Source: Cyanobium usitatum str. Tous
GTDB lineage: Bacteria > Cyanobacteriota > Cyanobacteriia > PCC-6307 > Cyanobiaceae
Reading direction: 5' to 3'
DNA: 64,000 nt
NCBI RefSeq assembly: GCF_003011885.1
Contig: NZ_PXXO01000007.1
Location: forward strand, 100,094-164,093
The position numbers and the translations under genes are program-made. Positions 51,024 to 59,917 of the stretch are shown here, piece by piece (position 1 is the stretch's first letter; the number at the start of each line of letters is the position of its first letter). A model generated the notes under the pieces. It was not told where the DNA came from. It ran no database searches and saw only the letters and a program-made list of their open reading frames with translations.

Positions 51024-52367
51024 TCAGATGTAGATCTCTTCGCGGGGATAGCCCACGCGGGGTTGGGGCCGGCTGCCGTAGATCGCCGAAAGGAGCAGCA
51101 GGATGCCCAGTCTGCCTACAAACATGCCCACCATCAGCACCAGCTGGCCCCAGCGGTTGAGCTGGGCGGTAACCCCCAGATCCAGGCCCACGGTGCCGAA
51201 GGCCGACATGCAGGTGAACAGCTTTTCGAGGAAGTTGAAGGTGGTGCGGGTGGGCTCCCCGGAGGTTGTTGGGCCAATCCCCAGCAGCAGGGCCATCAAA
51301 ATCACGAAGATTGCTGATGCCATGACGACCCCCACGGCACGCAGCACCACGGTGTCAGGGATCTGGCGCCGATGGATCACCACCTCCTCGCGCCCTTGCA
51401 GGGTGGAGCGGGTAGCCCCCATCAAGGTGGCGAAGGTGGTGGTCTTGATGCCACCACCGGTGCCGCCCGGGCTGGCACCAATAAACATCAGCACGATCAG
51501 CAGCAGCAGGCCCGCATCCGAGAAGGTCTTAATTGAGAGCGGCACGGTGTTGAACCCTGCCGTGCGCGCCGAGATCGACTGGAACAGGGTGACTTGAATA
51601 TCCTGCCACCACTGCAGATTTTCGATTACGCCACCGGCGGCGAATTGTTCGGTGAACATCAGTCCCAGGGCCCCAAACACGATTAACAAGGCCGTGCTGC
51701 GCAGCACCAGCCGGGTATGCAGGCTGAGCCGGCGCAGCCCTTGCAGGCGGGCGCGATTGGTCCAGAGGTCGTTGATCACCCGCCAGCCGATGCCGCCCAC
51801 CACGATCATCGAGGCGATCACGCCATTCACCACCGGGTTGTCCCGGTAGCGCACCAGGTTGTCGCCCCAGAGGCCAAAGCCGGCGTTGTTGTAAGCGCTA
51901 ATGCAGTGAAAAAGAGAAGCCCAGAAGCGCTCAAGCGGATTGGCGATGTCGGTGAAGCCAAAGGCGTAGAGCACCACCGTGCCGATCCCCATCACACAGA
52001 AGCCCGTGATCAGGATGCTGTTGAAGGTGGGGCCGATGCCGCCTACCCCGAATTCATCCAGGGCCCGGCCCTTGTCTAGCCGTTGGCGCAGCCCTGAATT
52101 TCCCTGCACGAAGCCCTGCAAAAAGGTGGTGATCGCCATTAGGCCAAGGCCGCCGGTGATGATCAATCCCGCCAGTGTCAGTTGGCCTAAGGGCGTCAGA
52201 TCGCGGCTCACATCGATGATCGAAAGGCCAGTTACCGTGATTGCCGAGGTCACGGTGAACAGGGCTTGCCATAGCCCCACGTCATCGGTGGAGCAAAGCG
52301 GGCTTGCCAGCAGCACCGTGCCGACGGCGATCACCAGAGCACCGGTGACCACGGTGAATTGGGGCAC
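51024..52367 (-). CDS. ktrB: TrkH/KtrB-family K+ transporter
   Basis: The 447-residue protein from GTG has four M1-P-M2 repeats and selectivity-filter-like glycines (NNAGFGLWG, SARTAGFNT, TGGGIKTTT, AFGTVGLDLG). The N-terminal sequence ahead of the GTG (NISLTSTPWNALKTWRQRL) is open and in frame and lacks ATG, so the true start may be earlier at a non-ATG codon. It imports K+ (with Na+ in Ktr systems) during osmotic upshift. Operon with the RCK subunit. Confidence 0.9.
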   Translation of the reverse strand: MPQFTVVTGALVIAVGTVLLASPLCSTDDVGLWQALFTVTSAITVTGLSIIDVSRDLTPLGQLTLAGLIITGGLGLMAITTFLQGFVQGNSGLRQRLDKGRALDEFGVGGIGPTFNSILITGFCVMGIGTVVLYAFGFTDIANPLERFWASLFHCISAYNNAGFGLWGDNLVRYRDNPVVNGVIASMIVVGGIGWRVINDLWTNRARLQGLRRLSLHTRLVLRSTALLIVFGALGLMFTEQFAAGGVIENLQWWQDIQVTLFQSISARTAGFNTVPLSIKTFSDAGLLLLIVLMFIGASPGGTGGGIKTTTFATLMGATRSTLQGREEVVIHRRQIPDTVVLRAVGVVMASAIFVILMALLLGIGPTTSGEPTRTTFNFLEKLFTCMSAFGTVGLDLGVTAQLNRWGQLVLMVGMFVGRLGILLLLSAIYGSRPQPRVGYPREEIYI

Positions 52368-52476
52368 CGTGAGGCGCTGGCGCCAGGTCTTAAGAGCGTT
52401 CCAGGGTGTGCTGGTCAGGCTGATGTTGCGTTGGTGATGCCTACCCTAGTCACAGTCCTGTGCCGGGATTTCACCA

Positions 52477-53104
52477 TTGATTCAGCAGTTGATCGACGGG
52501 CTGCCAGACCTGATCAGCGCCGCGGTAGAGACCAACCCCCTGCTCGGTTATGGAGCGGTTGCTTTGGTGATGCTGCTGGAAAATCTCATTCCGCCCATTC
52601 CCTCAGAAGTTTTGATGCCCTACGCCGGCTATCTAGTGCATGCGGGCCGGCTGCAATTGCTCCCCACGGTGGCTGCCGGACTGGTGGGCACCGTGCTGGG
52701 GGCCTGGTTTTGGTATGGCATCGGCCGCTGGATAAATGAGGAGCGGATCGCTGGCTGGCTGGCTAGCCAGGAGCCGTCGCTGGTTCAACCGCCATGGTTC
52801 GGCGGTGGTGTTCTGGGGACGACTGATCCCAGGGGTGCGGACCCTGGTGTCCGTGCCGGCTGGCATTGAATTAATGCCCCAGGCGAAGTTTCTCGCCTGG
52901 ACAACCGCGGGCAGCCTGATCTGGACCACCTTGCTCACCCTGGCGGGCAGGGAGATGGGCCAGGCCTACGGCCAGGTGGAGGGGCTGCTGGCCCCCTGGG
53001 CCGGAGGGATCAAGCTGGTGTTGGAGATTGCGCTCGTCTGTGGAGTGGTGGCTCTGCTGCGGGTGTGGCAGCTGCGCAGCCGGGCCGCTGGCAGTGAGAG
53101 TTAG
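52477..53104 (+). pseudogene. DedA-family gene, frameshifted paralogue
   Basis: The first frame reads normally to GIGRWINEERIAGWLA. A second frame continues as RSRRWFNRHGSAVVFWGRLIPG through to the usual C-terminus. The intact paralogue has about 14 more residues between those points (NHGRWFGLRPADLA), so roughly 40 bases, not a multiple of three, are missing. The junction lies in a CTGGCTGGCTGGCTAGCC repeat near 52748-52770, which suggests slippage. A sequencing error cannot explain the missing 14 codons alone. Most other DedA blocks remain well conserved, so the event looks recent. Confidence 0.8.
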
Positions 53105-53127
53105 GGCCAAAACTCCGATGGACCTGG

Positions 53128-53382
53128 CTAGTTGATCTTTTCTATTTGAGATTCCCTACTTAGTGGTGTGGACGTGGAGCTAACCATACCTGAAACCAGG
53201 GTGTGAAACACAGGCACTCCAGCCACCATCAACACAACCATAAGCGTTGAGAGATGGCGCCACTGGGAGGCAAGCTGATCAGATGATTGTTCGAGTGGGT
53301 TGCTGCAATCGCTGCAGATCAGCATCTTCTTAGAGCGCCCCACCTTGGTGAGTAGGCGGCAGCCGCATTTTGGGCAGGCCAT
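53128..53382 (-). CDS. Small zinc-ribbon single-span membrane protein
   Basis: The 84-residue protein has an N-terminal zinc ribbon (CPKCGCRLL, then ICSDCSN), then one membrane helix (about 42-60) and a polar tail. No family is known to me. It starts next to two near-identical 19-nt repeats in its leader and lies divergent from the NDH-1MS operon. Zinc-ribbon plus helix suggests a small sensor or assembly factor, but this is inference. Confidence 0.65.
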   Translation of the reverse strand: MACPKCGCRLLTKVGRSKKMLICSDCSNPLEQSSDQLASQWRHLSTLMVVLMVAGVPVFHTLVSGMVSSTSTPLSRESQIEKIN

Positions 53383-53383
53383 G

Positions 53384-53421
53384 GTTTTTACAAAGTGGAG
53401 AAGTTTTTACAGAGTGGAGGA
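53384..53421. repeat. Tandem 19-nt direct repeat before zinc-ribbon gene
   Basis: GTTTTTACAAAGTGGAGAA (53384-53402) is followed directly by GTTTTTACAGAGTGGAGGA (53403-53421), 17 of 19 identical. It forms the leader of the leftward zinc-ribbon gene and lies within the 227-bp gap before ndhF3. Confidence 0.8.
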
Positions 53422-53609
53422 GTTTGGAGCTGAGAGGGACTCCAAGTGATCTCGACGATTGATAAGCACTTCTACTGACACCGATTGGATTTGATCTACT
53501 TTTGCCGCCCCAAGCCGATGCGTCTGTTTCTATCGTTACCGATCCGCAGGCGTATTCGTCATCTTTCACATGCCTGAGCCGTTGAGATTTCTATTGCCTG
53601 GTTGACACG

Positions 53610-55517
53610 ATGACTGTTGCTCTGCTTCAAACCGCCTGGTTGGTTCCTTTCTATCCCTTGCTGGCGGCCCTTTTGTCGCTGGCCTGGTCGCCGGGGGTGA
53701 TCTCCCGCACCGGCCCGCGCCCCTGCGGCTACCTCAACTTGGCCATGGTGGCCGTGGCCTTCAGCCACAGCTTGCTAGCGCTAACGGCCTTGCACACCAA
53801 TGCCGCTGCTGGGGCCCAGGCCCTCTATAGGCCCGTGAGCTTCAGCTGGACCTGGCTCGAGACGGCAGGGCTAAGGGTCGGCTTCGACGGGCTGGTGACC
53901 GAGCCAGTGCTGATCGCCATGACCGTGATCACCGGCTTGCACCTGCTGGTTCAGATCTACGCCATCGGCTACATGGAAATGGACTGGGGTTGGCCCCGCT
54001 TCTTTGGCTGCCTGAGCTTCTTTGAGGCGGGTCTGTGTGGTCTGGTGCTCACAGATTCGGTGTTCTTCAGCTACGTAATTCTCGAGTTGCTAACCCTGGG
54101 CACCTACCTGATCGTGGGCACCTGGTACAACCAACCCCTGGTGGTGAAAGGGGCTCGCGACGCCTTTCTCACCAAGCGCATCGGCGACCTGATCTTGCTG
54201 GCGGGGGTAATTGCCCTGTTGCCGGTGAGCGGCACCTGGAATTTTCATGGCCTGCAGGGATGGGCCGCCGATCTCACCAACAACGGCCAACCCCTGCCGG
54301 CCGGATTCACGTTGATCCTGCTAGCCCTGATCGCCGGCCCCATGGGCAAGTGCGCCCAAATTCCACTGCACCTCTGGCTGGATGAGGCCATGGAGAGCCC
54401 CCTGCCCTCCACCGTGCTGCGCAACTCGGTAGTGGTGGTTGGTGGTGCCTGGGTGCTGCTGCGCCTGGAGCCCCTCATCGAACTGAGCCCGCTGGTGCAG
54501 GCCGTGCTGGTTGCCGTTGGCGGCACCACGGCGGTGGTGGCCTCGCTGATTGCCCTGGCTCAGGTGGATGTCAAGCGAGCCCTCTCCTTCTTGGTGAGCA
54601 GCTGGCTTGGTTTGCTGTTTGTGGCGGTGGGTTTGGGTGGCACAGCGGTGGCCGATCACCTGCTGCTCGTTTATCCGCTGCCGATGGCCCTGATCCTGAT
54701 GTCCATTGGCACCATCGTGATCAGCAACGTGACCCAGAACCTCACCCAGCTGGGTGGGCTTTGGAGCCGGCGGCCGCTGATGGGCCTGGCTTTCCTCACC
54801 GGGGCTGCTGGCCTGATGGGATTGCCTCCCTTCGCCAGTTTTGCCGCCTTGCGCGAGCTGCTCGCTCTCACAGCAGCCAGCGGCCACCCCTGGCTGCTGG
54901 GTGGCTTGGTGCTGCTCACCAATTGCCTGATCAGCGCAGGCTTGATCCGTGTATTCGGCCAAATCTGGGGCGGTCGCCCCACACCCTTCACCCAGCGCTC
55001 CGCCGAGGTGTTGTGGTTGATGGTGTTGCCCACCACCGTGTTGATGGGTATGGAGCTGCACCTGCCTCAATTGTTGGTGCGCAATGGCGTATTCAGCCTC
55101 ACTCCCCTGCCCGGTTGGGGACCGCTGGCCTGGCCTCTTCTCGTATCCACCCTGGTGGGAGGGGGCTTCTCCGCTGCCTTCTACCTGCGGCCCCACGGCC
55201 TGGCCCGGCTGCCCCAGGCCCTATCAGGCCTGCAGGAGTGGCTCGCCCATGACATGCAAACCGAGCGCTTTTATCACCGCACCGTGGTGGCCCTGGTGCT
55301 GGCTCTAGCCCGCTTTGGCGCCTGGAGTGATAGCCGCCTGGTGGATGGTTTCAGTGGTGGCACCGGGGCCGCAGCCATGGCTGGAGCCCGCCGGCTAAGC
55401 CTCACCACCTCCGGCCGCTCCCAGGCCTATGCCCTCAGCCTGGTGCTGGGGGTGCTGCTGATGGCTGCCTGGCTGTTGGCCAGCCCCGCACCCTTACCCC
55501 TGTCCTTGCTGCCGTGA
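53610..55517 (+). CDS. ndhF3: NDH-1MS subunit NdhF3-type
   Basis: The 635-residue multi-span proton-pumping subunit has GYMEMDWGWPRFFGCLSFFEAGL near the middle. VILELLTLGTYLIVG and the Na+/H+-antiporter-like LHLWLDEAMESPLPSTVL mark the discontinuous helices. It is shorter than respiratory NdhF, as expected for the CO2-uptake form. With NdhD3 and CupA it couples CO2 hydration to electron flow. First gene of a four-cistron operon; the 227-bp upstream gap probably holds the CO2-responsive promoter. Confidence 0.9.
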   Translation: MTVALLQTAWLVPFYPLLAALLSLAWSPGVISRTGPRPCGYLNLAMVAVAFSHSLLALTALHTNAAAGAQALYRPVSFSWTWLETAGLRVGFDGLVTEPVLIAMTVITGLHLLVQIYAIGYMEMDWGWPRFFGCLSFFEAGLCGLVLTDSVFFSYVILELLTLGTYLIVGTWYNQPLVVKGARDAFLTKRIGDLILLAGVIALLPVSGTWNFHGLQGWAADLTNNGQPLPAGFTLILLALIAGPMGKCAQIPLHLWLDEAMESPLPSTVLRNSVVVVGGAWVLLRLEPLIELSPLVQAVLVAVGGTTAVVASLIALAQVDVKRALSFLVSSWLGLLFVAVGLGGTAVADHLLLVYPLPMALILMSIGTIVISNVTQNLTQLGGLWSRRPLMGLAFLTGAAGLMGLPPFASFAALRELLALTAASGHPWLLGGLVLLTNCLISAGLIRVFGQIWGGRPTPFTQRSAEVLWLMVLPTTVLMGMELHLPQLLVRNGVFSLTPLPGWGPLAWPLLVSTLVGGGFSAAFYLRPHGLARLPQALSGLQEWLAHDMQTERFYHRTVVALVLALARFGAWSDSRLVDGFSGGTGAAAMAGARRLSLTTSGRSQAYALSLVLGVLLMAAWLLASPAPLPLSLLP

Positions 55518-56986
55518 CCTCTTCCCCGCTGCTGCTACTGCTGCTGATCCCCGGGGTTGCGGGTTTGCTGCTTTCCCGATTGCCGGAGGGTCGTCCCGCC
55601 CTGGTGCGCTCCCTGGCCGCCCTGGCCGCCCTGGCCCAGTTTTTGGTTGGGGTGTACTGCTGGCTGCAGCCCCCCGCCGACCTCAGCCTTACCTGGTTGC
55701 CTCGCCTGGGCCTTGCCCTGGAGCTCGGTCTCGATGGCATCTCCCTGCCCCTGGTGCTGCTCACCGCCCTGCTTACTGCTATGGCGGTGTTGGCCTCTCC
55801 TGCCGACCAGGGCCGCTCGCGCCTCTACTTCTCCTTAATGCTTGCCACCAACTTCGGTGTGGTGGGCGCCTTCCTCGCCCGCAATGCCTTGTTGTTTGTG
55901 CTGGCATTTGAACTGGTGTTGATCCCCACCACGCTGCTGGTGGCTATCTGGGGAGGGGAGCGACGAGCAGGAGCTGCCACGCGCTTCCTGCTTTATGGCG
56001 CAGTTTCTGGCCTCAGCCTGCTTGGTGGGGTACTGGCCTTCGGTTGGTTGGGTCAGGGCGCGGCGAGCAGCACCGTGAGCTTCAGTTTTGAGGCCCTGGC
56101 GGCAACGCCCCTCGCTCCAGCTGCCCAGGCCTGGGTGCTGGCCCTGCTGCTGCTTGCTTTTGGCCTGAAGTTGCCCGTGGTGCCGCTGCACGGTTGGCAA
56201 CCTTTTAGCTACAGCCAGGCACCGGCTCCGGTGGTGATGTTGCTGGGGGGGGCCGTTTCCAAACTTGGTGCCTACGGCCTGCTGCGCTTCGGTGTGGGCC
56301 TATTGCCAGACGCCTGGACCGCTTTTTCCCCCTGGATCGCTGCTGCTGGTGCCATTAGCGCCGTGTATGGCGCCCTTAACGCTGTTGCGGCTACAGATAT
56401 GCGCCGCCTGATGGCCTACAGCTCGCTTGGCCATATGGGCTTGCTGGTATTGGCTCTGGCTGCCGCCACCCCCTTGAGCCTGCAGGGGGTGATGGCTCAG
56501 GTGATTGCTCACGGCTTAATAGTGGCCCTGCTATTTGCCTGCGTTGAGCTAATCCAGCGCAAGACCGGCACCACGGTTATTGCCGAGCTATCCGGCCTGC
56601 TCAATCCGATTCGGGGCCTGCCATTCACGATGGGTTTGTTGTTGCTTGCCCTGATGGCCGCCGCTGGCATTCCCGGACTGGCTGGCTTCCCTGCAGAACT
56701 TCTGGTGTTTGAGGGCAGCTGGACCGTCTTTCCCAGGGCAACGTTGGTGTGCCTGGTGGCCTCTGGTTTTACTGCTGTTTATGCGGTGCGGCTATTCAAT
56801 CGGGTTGGTTTTGGCCGGCTCGATAATTCCCGAGCTGACTGGCAGGGCACCAGCCTGGGCGAGCGATTGCCGGCCGTTGTGCTCACCCTGCTGGTGCTGC
56901 TCACCGGCCTATGGCCCCTAGGCCTCACCGGCTGGAGTGAAACCGCCACCGCTGCCCTTGCCCTCCGCACCCAACTGCCCGTATGA
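55514..56986 (+). CDS. ndhD3: NDH-1MS subunit NdhD3-type
   Basis: The 490-residue protein starts at GTG, overlapping the ndhF3 stop by GTGA. Family blocks are FELVLIPTTLLVAIWGG, LPVVPLHGWQPFSYSQAPAPV, and DMRRLMAYSSLGHMGLLV. The Lys/His residues of the proton path in the broken helices are present. It is the second proton-pumping module of the CO2-uptake complex. Which NdhD variant (3 or 4) is inferred from the linked cupA and cupS genes. Confidence 0.9.
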   Translation: MTSSPLLLLLLIPGVAGLLLSRLPEGRPALVRSLAALAALAQFLVGVYCWLQPPADLSLTWLPRLGLALELGLDGISLPLVLLTALLTAMAVLASPADQGRSRLYFSLMLATNFGVVGAFLARNALLFVLAFELVLIPTTLLVAIWGGERRAGAATRFLLYGAVSGLSLLGGVLAFGWLGQGAASSTVSFSFEALAATPLAPAAQAWVLALLLLAFGLKLPVVPLHGWQPFSYSQAPAPVVMLLGGAVSKLGAYGLLRFGVGLLPDAWTAFSPWIAAAGAISAVYGALNAVAATDMRRLMAYSSLGHMGLLVLALAAATPLSLQGVMAQVIAHGLIVALLFACVELIQRKTGTTVIAELSGLLNPIRGLPFTMGLLLLALMAAAGIPGLAGFPAELLVFEGSWTVFPRATLVCLVASGFTAVYAVRLFNRVGFGRLDNSRADWQGTSLGERLPAVVLTLLVLLTGLWPLGLTGWSETATAALALRTQLPV

Positions 56987-58287
56987 CACCCATCGTTTCG
57001 ACCCCGGGTGTCCGCACACCCCTGATTCCTCCCTCAACCCATCCCTACGCAGAGGTGATCCACCGGCTTGAGGCGGGAGGATCAATGCTGCCTGATACCC
57101 CCGAGAACCTGCAGCAGATCATCGGTATCTATAAGGCCTACGCCGTGCCGATGGATTTTTATTGGCGCGATCTTTTATATATAGCTGAGCGGGTATTTCT
57201 CAATCCGCTTCCCGCATTCAAGTATTTTATTTCTAAGGAGTATCTCGATCTCCCCAATAGCTACGCCGGTGATCAATCCAAGCTGAGGATCTGGCGTGGC
57301 GGTGAAAAGGCCCATCCGGAGCTACTGGAGTTTATGGAGCGGGGTGAGACCCGCCGCATGCCCAAGCTGCTGCATCACCTTTGGCACGACCGGGTGAATA
57401 TGGAATTTGCCGAGGCCTGCATGCAGGCCATGTTCTGGCACCAGGGCATGGGAGGCCGCTTCAACGACTTCCTGGAGGGCGACGTCTACAAGGCCAATGC
57501 GGATCGGGCGATCAAGGCCTACTTCAAGGGCAATTTGGTGATGCTGGGGCTCTATAAGCTGTTCCCGGATATGTTTATGGAGCAGGTCAAGCAACTCTCC
57601 TTCTACGCCAACCTCGGCCTGTTCTGGGAGGTGATGGCGCCGGTGTTCTTTGAGATGAGCGACCTCTACGACGAGGGGAAGCTCACCTCCGTTCCCGAGG
57701 CGATGGACTTCCTCGTCAACGGCATCTTCGCGGTGGCGGGGCGGCCGATCTACCACCATGTGTTCATCCGGGGCGAGTGCTTCGAGATCATTCCCAAGAG
57801 CGAGGGCTTCACCTGGCTCTATGAGGCGGCGTTGCCCTATGTGGAGGCGGTGTTTTACCGCACCTCACCTTTCCGCGGCACCAAGAGCTACAACGCCCAG
57901 GCCTATCAGGTGCCGGCTGATCAAGCCGACTTCCACTACGGCATCCTCTATGCCGATGTGTTCCCGGTGGGATCCGCCGGCATTCCTCCCACCTTATTAA
58001 TGCAGGACATGCTGCATTTTCTGCCTCCCTATTTGCAGGAGATGTACAAGACCCACAAGCGCGGTGAGGAAGACCAGCTGATCCAGTTGGGCATCACCTT
58101 TCAGCGCTCGATGTACAACGTGACTTCGGCAGTGATCCAGGCGTTGCGCTGTGCCTTGCTCTATCCCCTCGACGACACCGACCCGGAGCATCTTGCGGCC
58201 AACCGCCGCTTCTTTGAGGCCCAGATGGATCGTTTCCTGCGGCCCGAGGCGCGCCTTCCCGACATTCAAACCCAGGATTACCGCTAG
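56983..58287 (+). CDS. cupA: CO2 hydration protein CupA/ChpY family
   Basis: The 434-residue soluble protein with His/Asp/Glu-rich segments includes [31 protein letters not shown] and [40 protein letters not shown] and QMGI-type C-terminal blocks follow. The family hydrates CO2 to bicarbonate on NDH-1MS complexes using a zinc site with conserved Cys/His/Arg. Overlap ATGA with ndhD3. A fasciclin-type small gene follows, which fits CupA rather than CupB. Confidence 0.9.
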   Translation: MTPIVSTPGVRTPLIPPSTHPYAEVIHRLEAGGSMLPDTPENLQQIIGIYKAYAVPMDFYWRDLLYIAERVFLNPLPAFKYFISKEYLDLPNSYAGDQSKLRIWRGGEKAHPELLEFMERGETRRMPKLLHHLWHDRVNMEFAEACMQAMFWHQGMGGRFNDFLEGDVYKANADRAIKAYFKGNLVMLGLYKLFPDMFMEQVKQLSFYANLGLFWEVMAPVFFEMSDLYDEGKLTSVPEAMDFLVNGIFAVAGRPIYHHVFIRGECFEIIPKSEGFTWLYEAALPYVEAVFYRTSPFRGTKSYNAQAYQVPADQADFHYGILYADVFPVGSAGIPPTLLMQDMLHFLPPYLQEMYKTHKRGEEDQLIQLGITFQRSMYNVTSAVIQALRCALLYPLDDTDPEHLAANRRFFEAQMDRFLRPEARLPDIQTQDYR

Positions 58288-58297
58288 GAGAGCTGCC

Positions 58298-58699
58298 ATG
58301 GCCACGATTCTGGAAACCGCCCTCGCCGCCGGCGCCTTCAACACCCTGCTGGCGGCCGTCGATGCCGCCGGCCTGCGCGGCGCCCTGGAGGGCCCGGGCT
58401 CCTTCACGGTGTTTGCCCCGGTGGACGATGCCTTTGCTGCACTGCCTGCGGGCACGGTGCAAACGTTGGTAGACAACCCACCCCAGTTGGCTCGAATCCT
58501 CAAGTACCACGTGCTGGCTGGTGCCTACACCCGCGAGGCCCTGGTGGCCCAGGCCGAGTGGCCGAGCTTGGAGGGGGCTCCGATCCCGATCCGCCGTAGC
58601 GAGCCCTTTGAGGTGAAGAACGCCACAGTGGTAACCGCAGACATTGCCTGCGACAACGGCATTGTGCACGTGATTGATCGCGTGATCCTGCCGGGCTGA
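58298..58699 (+). CDS. cupS: CupS-like fasciclin-domain protein of NDH-1MS
   Basis: The 133-residue start at [15 protein letters not shown] covers one FAS1 domain, with [15 protein letters not shown] and [15 protein letters not shown], then [22 protein letters not shown]. No signal peptide is seen, so it is cytoplasmic, as expected for CupS on the NDH-1MS complex. It follows cupA by 10 nt with a GGAG ribosome-binding site. Confidence 0.88.
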   Translation: MATILETALAAGAFNTLLAAVDAAGLRGALEGPGSFTVFAPVDDAFAALPAGTVQTLVDNPPQLARILKYHVLAGAYTREALVAQAEWPSLEGAPIPIRRSEPFEVKNATVVTADIACDNGIVHVIDRVILPG

Positions 58700-58732
58700 T
58701 CCACCTTCGCCACCCTCGCCCCGCTGGCTCCC

Positions 58733-59908
58733 TTGGGTTCCTCCCTGCTCACGACCCTGCTGCTGTTGTTGGTGGGGGCCCTGCTGGCCCGGTTGACGGC
58801 AACCCGGCTCGCCCGCTGGGCGGTGCCGGCGATCGTGCTGGAGCTGGGAGTGGGCTTTGCCCTAGGCAACACCGTGCTGCCATTCGAGCAGATCCGCTCC
58901 CTCTCCGGTCTGCTGGAGCTGGGGGTGCTCACCCTGTTTTTTCAGGTGGGTCTGGAGGTGCGCGGCGGCTTGTTGGGCTCCCGGCCAGCGGCAGTGCTGC
59001 GCACGGTGTTGCTCTCGGCGCTGACGCCGCTGCTGGCCTGGTGGCCGCTGCAGCAGGGCTTCGGTCTCTCCACGGCCACCACCCTGCTCTTTGTGGCCGT
59101 GCTCAGTGCCACGGGCACCGGGGTGACCCTGCGGGCCCTAGGCCAGCTTGGTGCCTTGAAAACCCCCTCCGGTCGCCTGCTGGTGGGGGTGTCGGTGCTC
59201 GACGATCTGCCTGCCATCGCCCTCCTCACTGGCTCCATGCTGTTGGCGGGCGCCGGTCAGGGTGGTGTTGCCGGTTTGGCCGGGTCAGGTTGGCTGGTGC
59301 TGCTCGGTCCGGTCTTGGCCCTGCTGAGCGTGCCGCTGTCGAGCTGGTGGTTGCGGCGCCACGGGCCCTGGCAGCCGGGGCCCCTAGGAATGTTGCTGCT
59401 GTTGATCGGCTGCAGCTGGATCGGTGAGGTCACCGGGGTGACCAGCCTGCTTGGGGCGCTCTGGGGTGGGGTGCTGTTCAATCGCCTGGCGCCGATGGGG
59501 GAAGGGAGCACCGAGGCCAGCGAGCTGCGGGGCAACCTGGCCCTGCTGTCGGAGGTGTTTCTGCCCCTCTATTTCCTAGGGGTGGGGATGCGCATCCAGG
59601 CGGCCACCCTGTTGCAGCCCTCGGCCTGGTGGCTGGCCCTGGTGCTGTTGCTGCTGGCGATTGGCTGCAAGTTGATCTGCGGGCTTGGTATCAGCAGCCG
59701 AGATCAGGCGGCCGGGGTGGATCGCTGGGTGGTGGTGTTTGGCCTTATCCCCCGGGGCCTGCCTGGTCTGGTGTTTGCCTCCACGGCCCTGGCCAGTGGG
59801 GTGATCACCGCCGCCCAGTTCTCTGCCTTAGTGCTGATGGTGAGTGGTACCACCGTGCTGGGTCTGCTGTTGCTGGGCCGGCGTCTGTCGACCCTGCAGG
59901 CTGGATAG
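58733..59908 (+). CDS. CPA2-family cation:proton antiporter
   Basis: The product is 391 residues from TTG (MGSSLLTTLLLLLVG). It is built of about 12 membrane spans with VGLEVRGGLLG, a central SVLDDLPAIALLTGS (the Asp-Asp ion site) and IPRGLPGLVFASTALASGV. It belongs with NapA/KefB-type Na+ or K+/H+ antiporters and has no C-terminal RCK domain. Placed 33 nt after cupS on the same strand, it may support CO2 uptake by adjusting stromal/cytosolic pH or Na+. An ATG-type start was not found. Confidence 0.85.
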   Translation: MGSSLLTTLLLLLVGALLARLTATRLARWAVPAIVLELGVGFALGNTVLPFEQIRSLSGLLELGVLTLFFQVGLEVRGGLLGSRPAAVLRTVLLSALTPLLAWWPLQQGFGLSTATTLLFVAVLSATGTGVTLRALGQLGALKTPSGRLLVGVSVLDDLPAIALLTGSMLLAGAGQGGVAGLAGSGWLVLLGPVLALLSVPLSSWWLRRHGPWQPGPLGMLLLLIGCSWIGEVTGVTSLLGALWGGVLFNRLAPMGEGSTEASELRGNLALLSEVFLPLYFLGVGMRIQAATLLQPSAWWLALVLLLLAIGCKLICGLGISSRDQAAGVDRWVVVFGLIPRGLPGLVFASTALASGVITAAQFSALVLMVSGTTVLGLLLLGRRLSTLQAG

Positions 59909-59917
59909 CTAGGGGGT

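Noticed and set aside
53330..53569. Leftward 79-residue ORF upstream of ndhF3
   Set aside because: Its composition is irregular and it overlaps the zinc-ribbon gene's leader repeats; no signal of coding.
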